Shown: piece by piece, positions 23,487-32,508 of the stretch
How the letters are laid out: each line of letters starts with the position of its first letter
Position numbering within the stretch: position 1 is the stretch's first letter
Assembly (NCBI RefSeq): GCF_004104375.1
Contig: NZ_QOVM01000005.1
Location: forward strand, 243,230 to 307,229
Length of the DNA stretch: 64,000 nucleotides
Direction of reading: 5' to 3'
Origin: Leeuwenhoekiella aequorea
GTDB taxonomy: Bacteria > Bacteroidota > Bacteroidia > Flavobacteriales > Flavobacteriaceae
The notes under the pieces: generated by a model
What the model was told of the DNA's origin: nothing
What the model saw: only the letters and a program-made list of their open reading frames with translations
Databases searched by the model: none
Made by a program: the position numbers and the translations under genes

Positions 23487-26228
23487 ATGAAGCAAATTCT
23501 ACTTCTCACTATAAGCCTTTTTGCATTACAACTTCAAGCCCAGAATTTTTCGATTACAGGTAAAACGATAGATGCCCAGGGAATTTCATTAGAATCTGCG
23601 ACAGTATATTTAGAAAAATTAAGTGATAGTAGTTTAGTCACTTATGCTATTACAGATAAAGATGGAATATTTAATTTAGAGGGTAGTTCACAAGAAAAGG
23701 AAGTTAATTTGTTCATCTCTTATGCAGGCTTTAAGCCTTATCGTAAAAAGCTTTCTTTAGAACAATCATTAGACCTTGGACCGGTAAAATTAGAGGTTCA
23801 GGATAATGTGCTTGATGAGGTGCTGGTAGTTGCTAATCGCGCTCCGGTTACTATAAAAAAGGATACGTTAGAATTTAATGCAGCATCATTTGCTACACGA
23901 CCAGATGCTAATTTAGAAGAACTACTCAAAAAGCTTCCGGGAGCAGAGGTCGATTCTGATGGAGCAATAACTATTAACGGTAAACCGGTAACACGCATAC
24001 TTGTAAATGGAAAGGAATTTTTTGGAGATGATCCTAAGATTGCTACAAAAAACCTTCCGAAAGAAATTATTGAGAAGCTGCAAGTGGTTGATACCAAAAC
24101 AAAATCTGAAGAATTTACCGGTAAAGCCGGAGATCCTGATAACAAGACGATAAACATCACCATTAAAAAAGATAAGAATAAAGGATATTTTGCTAGAGCT
24201 ACTGCAGGTGCAGGTACTAATGATCGTTATGAGATGAGCGGTATAGGCAATATATTTCAAGATAATGAGCGGGTGACCATACTCGCGGGTTCAAATAATA
24301 TAAACAGCTCGGGGTTTGATTTTGATGATGTTTATGGAATGATGGGTAGAAGTGGAGCTCGTGCTGTAGAATCTGGTAATCGTAGCGGTGGAATTACAAA
24401 ATCTGAAACTGCAGGTATAAATTATAGCAATGAATGGCTAGATAAATATGAGTTTGATGGAGATTATTTTTTCGATAGATCCAATACGGATACACGCTCG
24501 CGTACAGAACGTGAGAATATTCTGCCAGATACTACTTATTTCTCAAATTCTGAATCTAGCAGCAATGCTTTGAATGATCGGCATCGAGCAAATGCTCGTA
24601 TAGAGGTCGAATTTGATACATTAACAAGGCTTTCCTTTTCTCCGCGATTTGATACGAGCAAACTTCAATCTACTCGTAACTCAATAGCTAATTCGCTCGA
24701 TGGCAACCGTGATTTAGTCAATAATACTTTTACCACAGATCAAGAAGATATCTTTAATTTGAGAGTACGTAACAATCTAGACTTTATAAAACGCTTTGGA
24801 AACCGGGGTGCTTATTTACGATTAGATTTGTCTCAGGAGTATAACAATCAGGAAAATGATAATTTATACTTTTCAGAAAGTAACTTTTTTACTGATAATC
24901 CGCGTACCGAAACTCAAGATCAATTCATAGATGAAGACGAGAAAGAATATCAATATGGATTAGGCATAGAACAGCGTCTGGTACTGGCAACAGATTTTTA
25001 TCTTGATTTAAATTACAATTTCTCATCTGCAAAGTCTACTAACTCAAGATATGTTTTTGAAGCAGATACCGCTGGAGAATATACTGTACGCAACGACAGT
25101 TTGAGTAGTAATTTTGAAGTTAAAACATATAGAAATACACCAAGTCTTGGATTGAACTATGACCACGAAGGTTGGCGTATAAATGCAGATGTAGGACTTC
25201 TAAATACAATTCTTAAAAATGAGAATTTGTTAAATCCGGTAAGTTTTAATAATACGTATAACAATCTTTACATTCGTGCGGGAATACGATATGAATTGCA
25301 ACGTTCTAAAAGTATTTATGTAGATTATCGTACAAATGCAAATACCCCGTCTATACGTCAACTACAACCTGTTCCAGATCAAACAAATCCTTTAAACATT
25401 ATTGTAGGTAATCCTAGTTTGCGCCCTGCTTACAGCCATAATATAGGTGCAGGGTTTAGAAGTTTTAATTTTGGCTCTGGTGGTGGTAGCGGTATTTTTA
25501 GTTCGTTATCATTAGATTTTACCGAGAATCAAGTGGTTTCTGTAAGTAGCGTAGGTGATGATTTAAGACGTACAACTACATATGCAAATGTTGATGGAGC
25601 AATGTCTGCTTCTGCCCGGGTTTTCTACACAAAGAGTACACGTAAAGAAGAACAAGAATTTAGATACAGACTTAGTTTAACGGGTAGCCACGATAAAAAT
25701 GTAGGATTTACAAATGGGACTTTATTTGACTCTAAACGATTACGTATAAATCCGGGATTGCGATTAACGTATGCCATTCAGGAATTAATAGATATAAATC
25801 CGAGTTATAATTTAACCTATAACAATACAAAGTATTCCATCAATGAAGATCGCAATCAGGAATTTATAAACCATACCGTTGGATTTGAAGCAACTAGTTA
25901 TTGGCCTAAAAATGTAATTTTTGGTAACGATATTACTTACAACTACAATGGGAATGTTTCACCAGGTTTTCAGAATTCTTCTGTATTATGGAATAGTAGT
26001 TTGGGATATCAATTTTTGGAAGAAAAAGCAACCCTAAAACTTAAAGTTTATGATCTCCTAGATCAAGTAGTAGACACGCAGCGTATAACAGGTGATGATT
26101 ATGTCCAAGATACAAACAGTCTAATTCTTACGCAATATGCAATGTTAAGCTTCACGTATAAACTGAGCAATTTTGGAGGCAATAAAGCAGGAGGTAAACC
26201 GGGCTCCAATCGTAGAAGAAGATTCTAA
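23487..26228 (+). CDS. Outer-membrane beta-barrel protein, TonB-receptor-like (OMP_b-brl_3 family), copy 1
   Basis: A 913-residue outer-membrane protein: signal peptide (about 1-18), carboxypeptidase-regulatory-like/CarboxypepD_reg domain (about 21-110), a plug-like segment (about 115-235, with LLKKLPGAEVDSDG and ILVNGKEFFGDDP) and a large barrel (about 240-900). It resembles TonB-dependent receptors but belongs to the outer-membrane beta-barrel family without a distinct TonB box. The extreme C-terminus is basic (GGNKAGGKPGSNRRRRF). A closely related paralogue follows after 97 bases. Cargo is unknown. Confidence 0.83.
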   Translation: MKQILLLTISLFALQLQAQNFSITGKTIDAQGISLESATVYLEKLSDSSLVTYAITDKDGIFNLEGSSQEKEVNLFISYAGFKPYRKKLSLEQSLDLGPVKLEVQDNVLDEVLVVANRAPVTIKKDTLEFNAASFATRPDANLEELLKKLPGAEVDSDGAITINGKPVTRILVNGKEFFGDDPKIATKNLPKEIIEKLQVVDTKTKSEEFTGKAGDPDNKTINITIKKDKNKGYFARATAGAGTNDRYEMSGIGNIFQDNERVTILAGSNNINSSGFDFDDVYGMMGRSGARAVESGNRSGGITKSETAGINYSNEWLDKYEFDGDYFFDRSNTDTRSRTERENILPDTTYFSNSESSSNALNDRHRANARIEVEFDTLTRLSFSPRFDTSKLQSTRNSIANSLDGNRDLVNNTFTTDQEDIFNLRVRNNLDFIKRFGNRGAYLRLDLSQEYNNQENDNLYFSESNFFTDNPRTETQDQFIDEDEKEYQYGLGIEQRLVLATDFYLDLNYNFSSAKSTNSRYVFEADTAGEYTVRNDSLSSNFEVKTYRNTPSLGLNYDHEGWRINADVGLLNTILKNENLLNPVSFNNTYNNLYIRAGIRYELQRSKSIYVDYRTNANTPSIRQLQPVPDQTNPLNIIVGNPSLRPAYSHNIGAGFRSFNFGSGGGSGIFSSLSLDFTENQVVSVSSVGDDLRRTTTYANVDGAMSASARVFYTKSTRKEEQEFRYRLSLTGSHDKNVGFTNGTLFDSKRLRINPGLRLTYAIQELIDINPSYNLTYNNTKYSINEDRNQEFINHTVGFEATSYWPKNVIFGNDITYNYNGNVSPGFQNSSVLWNSSLGYQFLEEKATLKLKVYDLLDQVVDTQRITGDDYVQDTNSLILTQYAMLSFTYKLSNFGGNKAGGKPGSNRRRRF

Positions 26229-26325
26229 TCTACTCAGTCTCTGTGTTAAATATATCTTAAAATTAAAAACTAATTTTTTAGTTATATATTATTTACGGTT
26301 ATTCGTGTATCAATCAACATCAATC

Positions 26326-29127
26326 ATGAATTATCGTTTATTAATGAGCCTAGTAATAGGCTTTCTTTCCCTAACTGTATGCTCTCAAGAATTTAAAATC
26401 ACCGGTAATCTTAAGGATGGTATAGAAAAATCACCTCTTGAAGCAGCTACTATAGTACTTGAAACTATTAAAGATAGTACTGTAATAACCTATACCATAA
26501 GTGATAGAGATGGTTATTTTGAGTTAAGTGGTCGTACCCAACTACCTAAAGCAAATTTGTTTGTCACCTTTGTAGGTTACGAATCTTTTGAACAAGAGAT
26601 TAACTTATCAGATAAAAGCGATATCGATTTAGGTACTGTTTACTTAGATTTCATGGTAGAATCTTTAGGGGATGTTGTGGTTAAAGCCCGTACACCTCCT
26701 GTAATTATAAAGAAGGACACTTTAGAATTTAATGCAGCTTCTTTCAAAACAAAGCCCGACGCTACACTAGAGGATTTACTCAAAGAACTTCCTGGTGCCG
26801 AAGTAGGTGAGGATGGACAAATACGAATAAATGGCAAGCCCGTAAACCAAATTCTCGTTAACGGAAAACCTTTCTTTAGCGATGATCCTACAATTGCTAC
26901 ACGTAATCTTACCAAAGAAATCATCAATAAAATTCAAGTAGTTGATACTAAAACTGAATCTCAGGAATTTACCGGAGAAGAAGGAGATGCCGAAAACAAA
27001 ACAATAAATATTACCATTGACGAAGATAAAAATAAAGGAATTTTTGGTCGTGTAGCTGCAGGTGTTGGGACAGATGAACGTTTTGAATATGCCGGACTTC
27101 TTAATTATTTTGATAATGATTTGCGAATAAGTGTTTTAGGAGGTGGGAATAATATCAATTCGCCGGGATTTAGTTTTGGTGAAATTCAAAAGATGTTTGG
27201 GAATGCGAGTTATATGTCTATGGATGGTAATGGCTCATTTAATATTGACGGAAGAAATTTTGGATCTGGACAAGGCATTACAAATTCAAGAACAGCTGGC
27301 GCCAATGTTGCTAATAACCTAGGAGAAAAAATAGAGATTTCTGGAGACTATTTTTATTCGGGATCAGATAGTTTTGAAGAAACAACACGATCAAGAGAAA
27401 ATATACTTCCTCAAAACCGATTTTTCTCTGAGTCTTTTTCAACATCAAATACATCCTCAGACAATCACAGTGCAAATATGCGCTTTCAGGCAAAAATAGA
27501 TTCTACACTGCTAGTAGAAATATTACCTCGTTTAAACTATCAACAGGGAACAAATTTTAATTCTGAAAATTCTTCAACCCGTAATGAAAGTGGTGAGCTT
27601 GTGAATACTTCAAATTTTGATAATAAGGGGTTGAGGACATCACGTGATTTTAGTACACGTCTTACAACAACAAAAAAATACGGTTCTGGAGGAGGATTTG
27701 TGCGTGTAGATGCCACGGTATCCATTAATGATAATGATAGAGATGATTATATTGATTCAGAAACACAGGTCTTTGGTGATGATGCACAAGAAACCATCAG
27801 AAATCAATTTACAGATGGAAATGATAAGATAAATAATATAAAGGCAAGTGCCACCTGGAGACTACCACTTATTGCTAAAAAATTACACTTAGAAACCCAG
27901 TACGAATTCAATGTCGAAGATCGATCTAATGAGCAATTGGTGTATAGTTTTAATGAGGATACGCAGATTTATGATCAAATTATACTGCCACAAAGTACAG
28001 ATTTTGAAAGTAGAAATGAAGTGAGTAGACCAGAAATAGGGTTGAAATATAATTCTAAAAAAATGAATGCCGGGCTTGCAATTGCTTATGTAAACCGAAC
28101 GCTTACAGGTGAAGAAATGTTAAGTGATAGTAAGGGTGATCGGGTACGTAATATAGATTTTGAAAACAATTTTGATGCATTTGAAGCCCGAGCTAATTTA
28201 CGATATAGCTTTAGCAAGAAAATGAGCTTTTGGTCAAATTACCGACTAAGTAATACCGCTCCTGAAGTACGTCAGTTATCTCCTTATGTAGATGTATCAG
28301 ATCCGCTTAATACAATACAAGGTAATCCCAATCTCAACCCTACAAATAGACATTCACTGTATATGGGTTTAAATAATTTTGACTGGGCTACAAACACGGG
28401 TTATTACAGTTATCTGGGAATGAGCTTTACAAATGATAGAGTAGTAAATCAGACAATGGTAGATAATAATTTTGTGCGGTCTACTACATTTACCAATGTC
28501 GATGGTATTTATGACATTTACGGAAGTTTAAGTTATAGTAAAAATTTTCAGCTTGATAGTCTGCGATCTGTTAAGGCAGATATAGGAATAGATGCAAATC
28601 TAAACAGGTATGTAAACTTTTTCAACGCAGAGCAATATGCTAATCTCACAAAAACCTATACTCCTTCTATTAATTTTAGATTTGTATGGAAAGATCTTTT
28701 TGAATTTAGACCAGAGTACAGAATCAACTTTACAGAAACCTCATTCAATCGGGATTTTTTTGAAGGGCGTAGTTTTACACAACACAATCTGCGTTTGCGC
28801 ACGACAACATATCTACCTAAGTGGTTGACCTGGGAAAACGATATTCGATATGTGTATAATCCTAATGTGAGCAGCGGATTTCAAAAAGATGCAGTTTTCT
28901 GGAATACCTCATTAGGGTATTCATTTATGAATGACAAATCGTTATTGACTTTTAAAGTATATGACCTTCTTGATCAAAATACTAATTCGAGAAGAAATGC
29001 AACACAGTCCTATGTTGAAGATGTTCAAAGTACTGTTTTGAGACAATACTTTATGTTAAGCTTCAGCTATAAGTTTAATACACTAGGTAAAAAAGGAGAG
29101 GTTAGAGAAAATTCCTGGTGGGATTAA
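26326..29127 (+). CDS. Outer-membrane beta-barrel protein, TonB-receptor-like (OMP_b-brl_3 family), copy 2
   Basis: A 933-residue paralogue of the preceding gene with the same order: signal peptide (MNYRLLMSLVIGFLSLTVCSQ), regulatory-like domain, plug-like region and barrel. Near-identical words in both include KKDTLEFNAASF, LPGAEV, QVVDTKT and NKTINITI. Start: the frame is open back into the upstream gene, but ATG 26326 gives a proper signal peptide and clears the upstream stop. It probably arose by tandem duplication and is cotranscribed with copy 1. Loop regions of the barrel differ more than the plug, consistent with different ligands; this is an inference from reading the two translations. 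Confidence 0.83.
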   Translation: MNYRLLMSLVIGFLSLTVCSQEFKITGNLKDGIEKSPLEAATIVLETIKDSTVITYTISDRDGYFELSGRTQLPKANLFVTFVGYESFEQEINLSDKSDIDLGTVYLDFMVESLGDVVVKARTPPVIIKKDTLEFNAASFKTKPDATLEDLLKELPGAEVGEDGQIRINGKPVNQILVNGKPFFSDDPTIATRNLTKEIINKIQVVDTKTESQEFTGEEGDAENKTINITIDEDKNKGIFGRVAAGVGTDERFEYAGLLNYFDNDLRISVLGGGNNINSPGFSFGEIQKMFGNASYMSMDGNGSFNIDGRNFGSGQGITNSRTAGANVANNLGEKIEISGDYFYSGSDSFEETTRSRENILPQNRFFSESFSTSNTSSDNHSANMRFQAKIDSTLLVEILPRLNYQQGTNFNSENSSTRNESGELVNTSNFDNKGLRTSRDFSTRLTTTKKYGSGGGFVRVDATVSINDNDRDDYIDSETQVFGDDAQETIRNQFTDGNDKINNIKASATWRLPLIAKKLHLETQYEFNVEDRSNEQLVYSFNEDTQIYDQIILPQSTDFESRNEVSRPEIGLKYNSKKMNAGLAIAYVNRTLTGEEMLSDSKGDRVRNIDFENNFDAFEARANLRYSFSKKMSFWSNYRLSNTAPEVRQLSPYVDVSDPLNTIQGNPNLNPTNRHSLYMGLNNFDWATNTGYYSYLGMSFTNDRVVNQTMVDNNFVRSTTFTNVDGIYDIYGSLSYSKNFQLDSLRSVKADIGIDANLNRYVNFFNAEQYANLTKTYTPSINFRFVWKDLFEFRPEYRINFTETSFNRDFFEGRSFTQHNLRLRTTTYLPKWLTWENDIRYVYNPNVSSGFQKDAVFWNTSLGYSFMNDKSLLTFKVYDLLDQNTNSRRNATQSYVEDVQSTVLRQYFMLSFSYKFNTLGKKGEVRENSWWD

Positions 29128-29130
29128 AAA

Positions 29131-29170
29131 TTCAGCAGTGGGCTATAGTTAATTATAACCCACTGCTGAA
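29131..29170. terminator. Bidirectional Rho-independent terminator
   Basis: 12-bp stem TTCAGCAGTGGG / CCCACTGCTGAA with an additional TATA/TATA pairing inside the loop, between the convergent barrel gene and the TPM gene. Confidence 0.85.
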
Positions 29171-29195
29171 TATTAATTTTTAGTTTGAAAAGGCA

Positions 29196-30008
29196 TTACC
29201 AGCCTCCAGATGCTCCACCACCTCCGAAGCCTCCGCCACCGAAGCCACCTCCAAAACCGCCTCCGCCACCGAAGCCTCCACCAGATGATCCTCCAAAACC
29301 ACCACCGCCTAAGCCTCCTCGGCCTAAGCTGCTTAGTATAATCACGTCTAGTAAACTGCCCGCGCCATTACGGCGTCCGCCATTTTTGCCACCGCCGCCG
29401 CGAGTACGACTTAGGATAAAAATAATTACTATAAATATGATAATTATAGGAAGCAGGCTCACTGGATTTGAGTTGTCTTTTTGGCGAGTACCTTGATATT
29501 CTCCTTTAAGCATTTGAAACAGCGTATCTGCAGCTTGATCTAATCCAGCATAAAAATCCCCGGTTCTAAACTGCGGAATCATTACTTGATTAACAACCTG
29601 CTCGGCCATTCTATCGGTAATAATTGTCTCTATACCGTAACCAGTATTAATATCTACCTTACGATCCTGCGTAGCTAGAGTAATTAAAATTCCGTTATCT
29701 TTATCTGCCTGACCAATTCCCCATTTTTGTCCCCATTTTGCACCCAGAAGACTTATATCTTCTCCTTTTGTACTTGGGATTACAACAATAACAATTTGTG
29801 TAGAAGTGGTATCGCTATATTTTACAAGCTTGTTCTCTAAGGCAGATTTTTGACCAGAACTTAAAAGTCCGGCATAATCGTAAACGCTCGTTTGCTCTGA
29901 AGGTTTTTCAGGGATATCAAACTGAGCAAAGCCCTTAACAGAAAAGCTAAGGATAAAGACAATTAGAAATGCTTGTCGTAAATTAAATACTTTAGATAGA
30001 TATATCAA
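29196..30008 (-). CDS. TPM-domain protein with Gly-rich tail (YgcG-like), TTG start
   Basis: A 270-residue protein: signal peptide (to about residue 28), TPM_phosphatase domain (about 35-160), a membrane helix (about 187-200) and a C-terminal Gly-rich tail of GGxGGGGFGG-like repeats (about 203-270). TPM domains are found in thylakoid and bacterial membrane proteins; phosphatase activity is proposed for some. Start: no ATG precedes the signal peptide. TTG at 30008 overlaps the upstream stop (TTGA), so translation is probably coupled. Last gene of a five-gene operon with LemA, an arrangement common in Bacteroidota. Confidence 0.8.
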   Translation of the reverse strand: MIYLSKVFNLRQAFLIVFILSFSVKGFAQFDIPEKPSEQTSVYDYAGLLSSGQKSALENKLVKYSDTTSTQIVIVVIPSTKGEDISLLGAKWGQKWGIGQADKDNGILITLATQDRKVDINTGYGIETIITDRMAEQVVNQVMIPQFRTGDFYAGLDQAADTLFQMLKGEYQGTRQKDNSNPVSLLPIIIIFIVIIFILSRTRGGGGKNGGRRNGAGSLLDVIILSSLGRGGLGGGGFGGSSGGGFGGGGGFGGGFGGGGFGGGGASGGW

Positions 30009-30445
30009 GAGGTCGAAATTTGATCAGAAAGTTCGTTAATGTCATCTTCATCCCACGGAAAGAATTCGGCGAGTTGTTTACCCGCAGACTCTATACCGTT
30101 AACAAGGCCATTTTTGAAATGACCTTGTTTAAATGCTGCTTGCATAAGGTCTTTTGTACTCTGCCAAAAATCAGAAGGAACTACATTGTTTATACCACGG
30201 TCACCGCAAATCGCAAATTTTTTGGCATCTACAGCAACATAAATAAGCACTCCATTTTCAGCTTTAGTGTTATCCATCTTTAATTGATGAAAAAGTACTT
30301 TAGCACGTTCTAGCGCTTCTCCCTTGCAAGTGCGTTCTAAATGAACACGAATCTCACCAGAAGTCTTTAATTCTGCCAGTCGTATTGCTTCTACAATTTC
30401 TTGTTCTTCTTCTGCAGTTAAAAATTCTTCTACCAGAGATGCCAT
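30005..30445 (-). CDS. TPM-domain protein, soluble
   Basis: A 146-residue protein made of one TPM domain with no signal peptide or membrane helix. Typical elements: TSGEIRVHLE, NGVLIYVAVDAKKFAICGDRGIN, and a C-terminal acidic tail. Paralogous in fold to the next gene but cytoplasmic, so the operon encodes one inner and one exported TPM protein. ATG at 30445 overlaps the LemA stop by one base (TAATG). Function unknown. Confidence 0.8.
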   Translation of the reverse strand: MASLVEEFLTAEEEQEIVEAIRLAELKTSGEIRVHLERTCKGEALERAKVLFHQLKMDNTKAENGVLIYVAVDAKKFAICGDRGINNVVPSDFWQSTKDLMQAAFKQGHFKNGLVNGIESAGKQLAEFFPWDEDDINELSDQISTS

Positions 30446-31062
30446 TATGCCGCCTCTTTATTGTTAAAATCAAAATTTACATCGGGAGCATTTTGTGCAC
30501 CTTCGTCTGCCTTGAAATAACCCATTTCTTCAAAGTTTCCTATAAAGTTGTTTACGATATTATTTGGAAATGTCTTAATATGTTTATTATAAGGAGCGAT
30601 AGCTTCATTATATCTGTTACGCTCAACATTGATACGGTTTTCAGTACGTTCTAATTCGTTGATAAGCTCTTTAAAATTTTCATTTGCTTTTAAATCAGGA
30701 TAACGTTCGACTGTTACTAATAACCTTGATAAAGCAGAACTCACGCCGCTTTGAGCTTGCTGAAATTGTGCTAATTGTTCTGGGGTAATATTAGAAGGAT
30801 CTATATTAACACCTGTAGCTTGAGAGCGAGCTTCAATAACATCGGTTAAAGTTTTTTGCTCAAATTCTGCATAACCTTTAGCTGTATTTACAATATTTGG
30901 GATAAGATCTGATCGTCGTTGATAAGAGCTTTCTACGTTACCCCATTGTGCCGTAGCATCTTCTTGTAGTGTTACTGCGGTATTGTAAAAACCTTTAAAA
31001 AAACTGTAGATAATAATACCCAGTATAACTACTACAATAAGTGCGATAATTCCTTTTTTCAT
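30445..31062 (-). CDS. LemA family membrane protein
   Basis: A 205-residue protein with one N-terminal membrane helix (about 4-24) and a helical LemA domain. The diagnostic segment is WGNVESSYQRRSDLIPNIV, followed by helices ending near PYNKHIKTFPNNIV. LemA proteins are membrane-anchored helical bundles with no assigned activity; one member carries an antigenic epitope in Listeria. It sits between MerR (10 bases upstream) and the two TPM genes. Confidence 0.9.
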   Translation of the reverse strand: MKKGIIALIVVVILGIIIYSFFKGFYNTAVTLQEDATAQWGNVESSYQRRSDLIPNIVNTAKGYAEFEQKTLTDVIEARSQATGVNIDPSNITPEQLAQFQQAQSGVSSALSRLLVTVERYPDLKANENFKELINELERTENRINVERNRYNEAIAPYNKHIKTFPNNIVNNFIGNFEEMGYFKADEGAQNAPDVNFDFNNKEAA

Positions 31063-31072
31063 GATTACTTGG

Positions 31073-31402
31073 TTAGAGTTGATCTTTTAATTCCTGAAGT
31101 TGAGCTTTTATATTCTCTAACTTTCTGATGAGATCAAATTTATTTAATGTTTGTTGTTTATTTTCTTTTAAATGTGTTTTTGCTCCTTCTAGTGTGAAGC
31201 CTCGTTCTTTTACGAGATGGTAAATAAGCTCAAGATTTTTTATGTCTGTAGGCGTGAATTTACGATTACCTTTAGCATTTTTTTTTGGCTTTAATACATC
31301 AAATTCTTTTTCCCAAAAGCGTATAAGAGATGTGTTTACATCAAAGGCATCAGCCACTTCGCCAATACTGTAATATAGTTTTTCGGGTAATTGAATATGC
31401 AT
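31073..31402 (-). CDS. MerR-family transcriptional regulator
   Basis: A 109-residue regulator with the MerR winged-helix DNA-binding domain at the N-terminus (YSIGEVADAFDVNTSLIRFWEKEF, about 10-35, then RKFTPTDIKNLELIYHLV) and a short coiled-coil dimerisation helix. No cysteine-rich effector site, so it is not a metal sensor. It is translationally coupled to the M23 peptidase gene (TAATG). Its target is unknown, with the operon itself an obvious candidate. Confidence 0.85.
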   Translation of the reverse strand: MHIQLPEKLYYSIGEVADAFDVNTSLIRFWEKEFDVLKPKKNAKGNRKFTPTDIKNLELIYHLVKERGFTLEGAKTHLKENKQQTLNKFDLIRKLENIKAQLQELKDQL

Positions 31403-32379
31403 TAATCCAGAGATTGGTTTTCGAGTTGTGCTTTTTGTAAAATTACATCAAACTCTTCTGGTGAAAGGTTTCCGTAGTAAAAATTAATTGGGTTTATACG
31501 TTCTCCATCCTTAAAGATCTCATAATGCACGTGAGGCCCTTCAGATCGCCCTGTGCTTCCTACAAAACCTATTAAATCGCCACGTTTAACTCTAGCGCCT
31601 GGTTTAACATTGTATTTGTACAAATGCGCATATAAACTTTCGTAGCCATAGCCGTGGTTAATACGTATGTGATTGCCATAACCAGTGGCGTTATTGTCTG
31701 CTCGGTCAACAACTCCATCACCGGTCGCATAGATCGGCGTACCTCGAGGAGCCGTAAAATCCATACCCCAGTGCATTTTTCGTTCTTTTGTAAAAGGATC
31801 AGATCGCAAGCCATAACCAGAGGCAAGTCTGGTAAGATCTTTATTTGCTACAGGCTGAATTGCAGGAATTGCAGCAAGAAGTTTTTCTTTTTCCTCTGCC
31901 AGCACAGCAATCTCGTCTAGAGATTTACTTTGTACCACAAGCTGCTTTGTTAAAATATCGAGACGCTTACTAGACTCAATAATGCGTTTTGAATTGTCGT
32001 AACCTTCTAAGTCTTTGTATCTGTTTACACCACCAAAACCAGCTTTACGTTGCTCATCTGGTATGGGGTTTGCTTCAAAATAAAGTCTATATATATTGTT
32101 GTCGCGCTCTTCAATCTCCTCTAAGACGGTTTGCACCTGATCTAGTTTTTTATTGAGTACGCCGTATTGCATTTTCATATTCTGCAACTCGCGTTGTAAG
32201 GCTTTCTCACGAGGCGTTTCTAAGTCGGGAATATTTAAATAAATTAGAAGTAATATAAAACCGGCTAGAAATGACGCCACAATAGATAAAAAGACATAAC
32301 CTAACTTACGACCCTTTTTCTTTTCAATTTTTTTATAAGAAAGGGTATCTCTGTCGTAATAATATTTAACCTTAGACAT
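31402..32379 (-). CDS. M23-family peptidoglycan endopeptidase, membrane anchored
   Basis: A 325-residue protein: cytoplasmic basic N-terminus, one membrane helix (about 28-50), a coiled coil (about 55-175, heptad Leu/Glu/Lys) and an M23 LytM domain (about 185-300). Zinc-site motifs are intact: HWGMDFTAPRGTPIYATGDG (H and D ligands) and GPHVHYEI (HxH). It probably cleaves peptide cross-links in peptidoglycan. First gene of the operon with MerR, LemA and two TPM genes, divergent from alaS. Confidence 0.9.
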   Translation of the reverse strand: MSKVKYYYDRDTLSYKKIEKKKGRKLGYVFLSIVASFLAGFILLLIYLNIPDLETPREKALQRELQNMKMQYGVLNKKLDQVQTVLEEIEERDNNIYRLYFEANPIPDEQRKAGFGGVNRYKDLEGYDNSKRIIESSKRLDILTKQLVVQSKSLDEIAVLAEEKEKLLAAIPAIQPVANKDLTRLASGYGLRSDPFTKERKMHWGMDFTAPRGTPIYATGDGVVDRADNNATGYGNHIRINHGYGYESLYAHLYKYNVKPGARVKRGDLIGFVGSTGRSEGPHVHYEIFKDGERINPINFYYGNLSPEEFDVILQKAQLENQSLD

Positions 32380-32477
32380 TAGCTAATTTATTCTATTTTT
32401 GCGTTAAAATTTTCGGCTAAAAATCCGCTTATTAAAAGGGGAAACGAACAAATATAAAAAATAGTTTGGCGTTAATT

Positions 32478-32485
32478 TAAATTTG
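32478..32485 (+). promoter_or_regulatory. -7 element of alaS
   Basis: TAAATTTG, a perfect TAnnTTTG, 23 bases before the ATG at 32509 in the 129-base divergent spacer. Confidence 0.45.
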
Positions 32486-32508
32486 CCAAACGCTATTAAA
32501 ATCTGCAC

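Noticed and set aside
29185..29496. Plus-strand proline-rich open frame (PPPKPPP-like)
   Set aside because: It is the antisense of the Gly-rich tail of the TPM gene (GGA/GGT codons read as Pro); no start context or homologue.
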